This document shows, one piece after another, positions 56,546 to 64,000 of a stretch of 64,000 bases of DNA. The stretch is from Zingiber officinale. Lineage: Eukaryota > Streptophyta > Magnoliopsida > Zingiberales > Zingiberaceae. The stretch is taken from contig NC_056002.1 of the NCBI RefSeq assembly GCF_018446385.1, forward strand, positions 9,744,894-9,808,893, given 5' to 3'. How positions within the stretch are numbered: the stretch's first letter is position 1; every line of letters starts with the position of its first letter. The notes beneath the pieces were generated by a model that was not told where the DNA came from, made no database searches, and saw nothing but the letters and a program-made list of their open reading frames with translations. The translations under genes and the position numbers were made by a program.

Positions 56546-59350
56546 ACCTCCCATGTAGTAGTGACAAATGAAATATGTATACAATGCCACAAGGCTCCTC
56601 ACAAGCTATCAACAGCTCACACGACTAGAACAAAAAGAACATAACCACGTAGTTGTATAATAAGCAGCTCACACAACTGTACTAAAAACACAGTGGAAGA
56701 CATAAGCAAAACATACAAAATAACACAATTGACTGTGAGCCGACCCGACTTGGCACAACAAGTGCATAACCAAATAAAAGAACACCACAAGCCAAAAATC
56801 CACATAGAGGATACATATTACAAGTATAAAAACAAAACCAGCAATGTGAGAGGAAGCAATAACAAAAGAAACTGCTCGATGTGACATGGGGTTGGCAGAC
56901 AGGATCTCCAGATGACTCCATAAATCCTCTACCTGATCCCTGGCAAAAGAAAAATCAGTTCACGAGGTGGTGAGTGCTAATGACTGAGCGGGTAATAGAT
57001 GGATAATGCATGAACAAATATATAACTAGAGATCCAAAGGTATAGAGTCCTACAGGGAACGCTAATAAGATTTACAGTGATATTATAATAATATCCATAG
57101 CTGAACTCATATATTAAGCAAGTAATAGATAGTTAGGTGTAGTGAGAATCTTTAATAATACTACTTATAACTACAAGGGTAACATATGAGGTATATACAT
57201 ACTACCAATAAGTAAGTCATAGTCGAAGCACATGCAATAGGTATATATCTCAAACATGTGTAAACATATCATGTTATATGGATACAATAAGAACAACAAC
57301 ATAAGCAAACATAATATCAAAAGCGTATGTACGAATGGTTACCTTCGCCTACCCCTCTACACCACGACCCTGTATGGTCGAGAGACCGGGACAATGATAA
57401 TTGTACAACACTTCAGCTGCCACTACTCTCAAGTGACCAAGTGGATAGTTTGCATAGTAGCTAACTAGCTACATAGCAAGGAGGTCTCTGCTGCTTGCAA
57501 CTTCAGCTATCACTACCCATGAGTGACCGAGTAGGAGCACAACAGGACGAGCGATATGTACTCCAGCTACCACTACCCATGAGTGGGCGAGTGTGCGGTT
57601 GTGGTCAGCGACTCTCTCTACCACAAGGGAGAATTTGTCGTTGGCATGCATGTAATGACATGATGAGCAAGATGCAATAGTCATCACATATATAAATAAC
57701 AATCAGCTATGCTACAATAAAACCAGCATGCTCAATAAGGTACATGAATAAGCAGCAATCAAAACAAGTAAACATGGTATCTAGTATCTGCTAAATATCA
57801 TGGATGGCAACGAGAGATTGTATAAACATTAATCCGATCATCTTAAAGATCAAGCAGGTAAGTATCAAGCTCAGGATAAATATGAGTGGAGTCAAGGTAA
57901 ATACAATTACTATCCAAATATAGCCCATGCACTAAGGCCAAAGAACTAAAGAATTAAGGTAAGAAGTACCTACCTTTATCTGTCGATCGTGTTAAACAAT
58001 CCCACATCGAAACACTCATCTCGAAAATCAGAGTCATGTAAATAGCATAATGTACAATTTAGCTAATCACATACGCAACACTTAGCTAAATCGAAAACCC
58101 AACCCAATTAGGGGAAACCCTAATCGAATGATCATTAATTAATTTTAATTAATGATTAACTTCAATTACTCTCATTCATAAATCCTTTAATATTTCCAAT
58201 CATATTCTACAATCCATTAATCATCGATCATATTCTACATTGCATTAAATAACCCTAATCATTCCATAATCCAATAGTTTAAACTAAACATAGATCAATG
58301 TCAACCGCTCACCGGAGTTGATGGCTCAACCAATGACTCACAACTGGAATAACTCACTGTCGAAGAAGATAAAATTGTTGTCCCCTTTAATCAAACATAC
58401 TAATCATAATCCCAATTAATTGTTAACCAACCTAGAATCAACATAATTCCAAACACATCTTACCCAAGTTCAGAATCCCAGCTGTTCAATGAAGAACTCG
58501 GATCAAGTAGTGGGGAAGTGGAGCTCCCTGCCCTCAGTGGTCAATCATTGCTCCAACAGCGGATCGATGGGCGATGGAGAACTAGCGGTAGTAGCTCATC
58601 AGAAGAAGCAATGATTAAAAAGGGCCGCAACAACTGGGAGGTCGCACAGCAAGCCTTCTACTCAGACCAATGTCAAGGGAGAAGAGGGATTGACTGTGTT
58701 GTGAGGCACTGGTAGTGGATCTACAACTAGGGCATGCCCCATGGGAAGATGGCGATAAGGAGATGAAACTTCTCGCTTGTGCTGAAGAAAGGTGGTCGTC
58801 GTTGCGTAGATGTAGTCACGACTAAGAGGTCGCGCGGTCATGGTAGAGATGCCACTAGGTGACAGTATCGAGGGAGGTAAGGGGTGCGATGTTAATGGTT
58901 GTGGTCGGTCGATGAGTGTCCGGCAAGGGAGTACACACTCGCTAGTGCGGGTGGGGAGGTGTCAAAAGAGAAGGCTCTGTGGTTCTCATGTCGGTTGATG
59001 ACTACTGCGTCGTCGGCTGATCTTCATGTTGTGCTTTGACCGTCGGTGCTAAAGCAGCCAATGTTGGTGATCAAGTGGTGGCAACGAAGGATCAAGAGGA
59101 GAAAAGATGAGTCAGCGACGAAGAATCGGGAGAAAGGGCGAATAAACTTAGGTCTTGCTTTTATACCTAAGTTTAATTAAATCCACTTGGATTAATCAAG
59201 TTAATCAAGAGACTTTCTCAAGCCTAATTGATTCATCCCCTTAAATGTGTCATACAGGCTTCGTTTAAATCCTAATATTTTTTTTAAAATTCCTAGAAAA
59301 TTTTATAAGGTTATTTCTCCAATAAGCATCAAATTGAGAGAAACATTAAG
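56546..59350. other. Unclassified repeat-like DNA
   Basis: No coding frame is supported. A diverged unit (tcagctaccactacccatgagtgacc type) occurs three times near 57412, 57500 and 57570. The segment 58450-59110 is richer in G and C, with triplet runs, and resembles LTR or leader DNA of gypsy elements, but no ends were found. Confidence 0.35.
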
Positions 59351-59351
59351 G

Positions 59352-60400
59352 TGCATGTTGATTATATTTTAACCATGCCTGTCCAATCTAAGGCCTTGAT
59401 CTCAAATGTCGAGGAGACATGTCATATGCTCCAGTCATGCAGACTTAGACTCAACCCTATAAATGCTTATTTGAGATCAAAAGCGAAAAAAATATTAGAT
59501 ACATTGTGACCGAATGAGCAATTGAGGTAAATCCTGAGAAGATCCAGACACTCCAAAACATGCCCCTCCCAATGATTTTAATGAAGTACAACAATTGATC
59601 GGACGCATTACAACACTTTTGCGATTCATCTCTCGCTCGGCTGATCAGAGTCTTCCCTTTTTCCAGATATTGAGGAAAGCCTCCAAATTTGAATGGGATG
59701 CAAAATGCAATAAAGGTTTTGCTGAATTGAAGAATATTTATCCTGATTACCCTTACTCTCTAAACCAGTAGTAGGAAAAATGCTATGGGTATATCTATCA
59801 ACATCTGAGGGAGTAGTTGTCGTCCTGCTTTGATAGGAAGATGGTATATATTACTCTGTATATTTTTTTAGGTCACTTATTGAAGGATGTCGAAAGCATA
59901 TACACTAATTTGGAAAAATTAACTTTCGAATTGGCACTTACTACCTGTTGACTAAGGTTGCACTTCCTCTTTCACATGATTATAATTTTTACCAATAGTG
60001 GTTTGAGCAAGGTGCTAACTAATCCCCAAACCTCTATGATATTGATCAAATAGACTACAAAGCCCAATGAATATGATATCTAATATCAATCGTGGATAGT
60101 CATTAAAGCTCATGACCTGGCAGATTTTCTAATAGAAGTTCTTGACCAGGAATTATACGGGACTTGGGAAATTTATATGGATGACTTCTCTACTCGGCAG
60201 GGAAGAGGAGTTGACATATTAATAATCTCTCCTAGAGAAGATGTGCTCTAACTTTCTATTATGTTCTATTTCCGAGCGTCCAACAACGAAGTCGAATATG
60301 AGGCATTACTTATAGAACTTCAAGTGGCAAAGCAAATCAAAGCCTTCCAATTGATCATCGATAAACCCGATTTTGTCATGAAATAGGTATTAAAAGAATT
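59352..60400 (+). pseudogene. Ty3/gypsy RT-RNase H remnant
   Basis: Broken frames contain HVDYILTMPVQ (RT active block, usual YVDD), EETC..LRLNP, then NPEKIQTLQNMP, QLIGRITTL, FISRSADQSLPFFQILRKASKFEWD and, later, YMDDFSTRQGRGVDILIISPRED and NNEVEYEALLIELQVAK. The double RNase H-like arrangement fits Tat-lineage gypsy elements. It may belong with the gypsy 5' part at 44128-46713, but that cannot be shown. Confidence 0.82.
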
Positions 60401-61514
60401 AAGTGACTAAATTCATTCTGCACTAATGCAGCATAGAGATGACTCATGTCATCTCCCAACGAATATAACAATGATGGTATCTTAGAATTGATTTGTTATT
60501 GGGTTTTGGATTTTTTTTATATGGAATGGGGGTTTTGGGTTTTGATTCTAAACCTAACAAATAAGATAGTAAAAACAAGTATGAAATTTATTCTAATAAA
60601 ATGAACAACATCCTATCTACCTATTAATAATGATCTCACAATATATTATCACTCTACGCCATGATTTCACCATCAACAGGATTAAACTAAGGAATGAAAT
60701 AGCAAAACAATTATGAAACTAAATCTAATGCAATAAAAGAGACTCTATCTATCTATTAATCATGAACCCATAACATACTGTCACTTTATGCCATGGATTA
60801 CCCCATTAACAGATCCAAATGAACCCATAACATACTGTCACTTTATGCCATGGATTACTCCATTAACATATCCAAATAGATTGAAAACTAAACAAGAATT
60901 AAAATAGGATCAAATCAAACAATTCAAATTCAAGCAACCAGATGACATCAAAACATATTCAAATTCAAATTTAAGCAACTTGTGAACTAAACATGAACTT
61001 AAGAATAGATCGAATCAAGATCTCCACTCAAGGAATTAGCAAGCATTCAGATGAATTGAAGACAATAACAAACACTTCATCAACCCTAGCAATTAAGATC
61101 TATGAAACTAAACAACCAAGAAAAACATAAACGAAGCTGGAATTGGAAAATAGAAATGCAAAAAGGGAATCTGGAAGAAGGAGATAAACTAAGATGAGCT
61201 GGGCATTCCCAAGCACTCGCTGATCTTGACAAAGATGTTAAGATCTTGCAATCAGCAAAGAACTGATCAGCTCAGATATGCAGATACAGTAAATGAAATA
61301 GACATAAGAAATTAGAGATCAATGGCAGCAACCGAGAACCAATGGAGATAGAAGCAAACACTCCTATTCAATTGGATGTAGTCAGAGCTTCGACGGAAGA
61401 AGGTAGCTAGCTGGAAGGCGAAGAAACTAGGTCAAATCCGCTAGCTTCTCCTCTTCTCCACTTCTTCTTCTTCGCACGAAGTCGCGACAGAATTATGTTC
61501 AAATGGTTGAGGTG
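60401..61514. other. Unassigned DNA with a 57-bp tandem pair
   Basis: The unit gaacccataacatactgtcac..ccatggatta..ccattaaca occurs at 60763-60819 and 60820-60876, with an older relative near 60640. No gene is recognised. Confidence 0.55.
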
Positions 61515-61519
61515 GCGGC

Positions 61520-63931
61520 TGTTGGTTGCTACTCGAAAAACCTAGAGGTTCCACTGTACAAAAATTTTGTACAAAGATCTGAACCTTTTCCTAGCTACCA
61601 TGTGTTCTTTTAAATTAAATTTTGGATCGCCTGCGGAACTTAACACGCTTGATCCAAAACTTAATCTATTTGTTCTTTTAGGTTTAGACTTGGATCTCCT
61701 GCGGAACTTAACACGTTCGATCCAAATCACCTTAAGTTATTAATTCCATTAAATATTAATTTCCATAATTGGTTCCTAGTACTGACGTGGCGAGACACAT
61801 GACCTTCTTGGATATGGGAGCAACCACCACCGACTAGACAAAACCTTTTATGGAAAGCTAATATTTAATTTCCTAAAATAACTTTAGGTTAACCGAAAGG
61901 AACAATCAAATCACAAGGAAAAATAAATCAAAAGAACACAATATCGAAAAACATATTCGAAATACTAGAATCGTAAGCCTCTTGTATTTGGTATTATTTC
62001 CATAAATAACTAGTATGATGCGGAAAAGGAAAAACTACTAGTTATACCTTCTAGAAAGACCTCTTGATCTTCTACCGTATTCCTCTTCTAACCTCGGACG
62101 TTGTGTGGGCAACGATCTTCCGAGATGAGAAAACACCAACCACCTTCTTCTCCTCCTAGCTAGGTTCGGCCACAATAAGGAAGCTTTACCAAGGATGAAG
62201 AACAAAACACCAACCAAGCTCCAAGAGATGCAAGCTTTCTCTCATTCTTCTTCTTCTTCTCCAAGTAGTATCTGGCCACCACAAGAGCTCCAAGGGAGAT
62301 GAAGGATTCGGCCACCACAAGAGGAAGAGAGGGAGAGGATGATGGCCGGCCACAATACCAAGGAAAAGAGGGAGAGAAATAATAGAGGTTGTATCCCTTG
62401 AAGGCACCCCCACCCCTTCTTTTATATTCCTTAGCCTTGGTAAATTAGGAAATTTAATTACAATAAAATTTCCTTAATTTCCTTGACATGATTTAATTGA
62501 GAAAAATAAAATAAAATTTCCTAATTAAACTATAATGGCCGACCACATCATGGAGGAATAAATTAGACAAGTTTTAATCAACAAATTAAAACTTCCTAAT
62601 TTGTTTCCAGAAATTTTAAAAAGAAAATTTCTCTTCAAAAATCTCTTCATGGTTGATAAAAAGAAATTTCTATAATTTTAATTTTTCAACACGTGAATAA
62701 TTTTTAAAGAGAAAATAAAATATCTTACCAATCTACAAATAAGGAAAGAAATCTAATCTCTTTCTTTAATCTTTTGTAGATTCTTTACAAGAGAGATATT
62801 TTAATTTTAATTCTCTTTAATAAATTATATCTTCCACATAATAAAAATTAAAATTAAAATTCTTTTTAATTTAATATGGCCGGCCCCCTCTAGCTTGGGT
62901 TCAAGCTAGGGCCGGCCACCTTAAACCATGCTTAGGCCGGCCCTAGCTTGATTCCAAGCTAGCTTGGCCGACCCCCTTTAGGTGGGTATAGAAGGTGGGT
63001 ATAGGTGGGTATAGTACTCTATAAATAAGAGGCGACGATAGGGACCGAGAGGAGGAATTGGTTTTGGTCTCCCGATAAAATTAAGCATCCCGTGTTCACC
63101 CCGAACACACAACTTAATTTTATCAATAATAATTCATTCCACTAGAGAACTATTATTGAACTACCGCACCAATCCCAAATTACATTTTTGGGCTCCTTCT
63201 TATTATGAGTGTGTTAGTCTCCCTGTGTTTAAGATATCGAATGTCCACTAATTAAGTGAGTTACTGACAACTCATTTAATTAATATCTTAGTCCAAGAGT
63301 AGTATCACTTAACCTTATCGTCATGTTGGACTAAGTCCACCTGCAGGGTTTAACATGACAATCCTTATGAGCTCCTCTTGGGGACATTATCAACCTACTA
63401 TCTCTAGGACACAGTTTCCTTCTATAATCAACAACACACACTATAAGTGATATCATTTCCCAACTTATCGGGTTTATTGATTCATCGAACTAAATCTCAC
63501 CCATTGATAAATTAAAGAAATAAATATCAAATATATATGCTTGTTATTATATTAGGATTAAGAGCACACACTTCCATAATAACTGAGGTATTTGTTTCTT
63601 TATAAAGTCAGTATAAAAGAGACAATCTCAAATGATCCTACTCAATACACTCTAAGTGTACAGGCGTAATTATATAGTCAAGATAAACTAATTCCTAATT
63701 ACACTACGACCTTCCAATGGTTTTTTCCTTTTCATTTTGGTCATGAGCTACTGTTTATAATTTATAAGGTACTGATAACATCATCTTCTATATGTGACAC
63801 CACATACTATGTTATCTACAATATAAATTAATTGAACAACTACAAACAAATGTAGATAAATTGACCAAATGTGATTCTTTATTTAACATAAATGTTTACA
63901 AAAGCTTAGGCTTTCAGTATACACTCCAACA
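61520..63931 (-). mobile_element. Solo LTR of the APX-intron copia family
   Basis: 2412 bp, on the minus strand starting TGTTGGAGTG and ending GCAACCAACA. The 5-bp target duplication GCGGC lies at 61515-61519 and 63932-63936. It keeps the TATA box (62419-62426, minus strand) and several GGCCGGCC palindromes at 62880-62945. No internal sequence is attached on either side. Confidence 0.93.
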
Positions 63932-64000
63932 GCGGCGTCGGCTGGTGACAGGTGGATGATGACTGGAGGAAGGGACGCCCTTGACCTCTCTTGACCGCCG

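Overview
The window is plant nuclear DNA: intron-rich nuclear genes with GT-AG splice sites, a chloroplast-targeted peroxidase, plant LTR-retrotransposon lineages, Tourist-like MITEs, Au-like SINEs and a CACTA end. The species cannot be fixed from the sequence; a large-genome angiosperm, perhaps a monocot, is my inference only.

Two full housekeeping genes face each other. TMN1/EMP12 (8452-13873, +) has 12 exons, one of them 18 nt, and codes for a 591-residue Golgi nonaspanin. A stromal-type chloroplast ascorbate peroxidase (34200-15334, -) has 11 exons and codes for 368 residues; its fifth intron has grown to 14.1 kb through LTR insertions. A third gene, too short and too split to show as one ORF, is a two-exon secreted peptide of 77 residues with ten cysteines, resembling a defensin-like (DEFL) protein (40696-40327, -). 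A FAR1/FHY3-family 3' end (2-1235, +) and a small GRF zinc-finger/membrane protein (3453-3082, -) lie at the left.

Layout. 1-4.4 kb: FAR1-like 3' end, an array of GATCGGTC palindromes, the GRF gene, an E2 ubiquitin-conjugating exon remnant. 4.5-6.1 kb: Mutator-like element with 102-bp inverted ends that carries a CesA RING-finger exon fragment. 6.2-7.4 kb: Tourist-like MITE filled with purine repeats. 8.4-14.3 kb: TMN1. 15.3-34.2 kb: APX; its intron 5 holds a full copia element (target duplication CTACA), a TRIM, and a truncated copia element whose LTR has a 26-bp palindromic array. 34.5-40.2 kb: two more purine-repeat MITEs, a LINE with a SINE inside it, a CACTA end. 40.3-44.1 kb: the DEFL gene and three tandem copies of its upstream DNA, the middle one split by a MITE. 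44.1-56.5 kb: gypsy 5' end, minus-strand copia element, and a tandem int-LTR-int-LTR gag-only retroelement whose last LTR is split by a solo LTR. 56.5-64 kb: gypsy pol remnant and a 2.4-kb solo LTR of the same family as the copia element in the APX intron.

The strongest unexplained pattern is that several unrelated repeat families here each carry their own repeated, self-complementary motif: GATCGGTC-n4-GACCGATC, CCAGTCGACTGG, GAAGGCGCCTTC, AACAGAATTCTGTT and GGCCGGCC. The DEFL gene with its decayed upstream copies is the best candidate for an undescribed functional locus.
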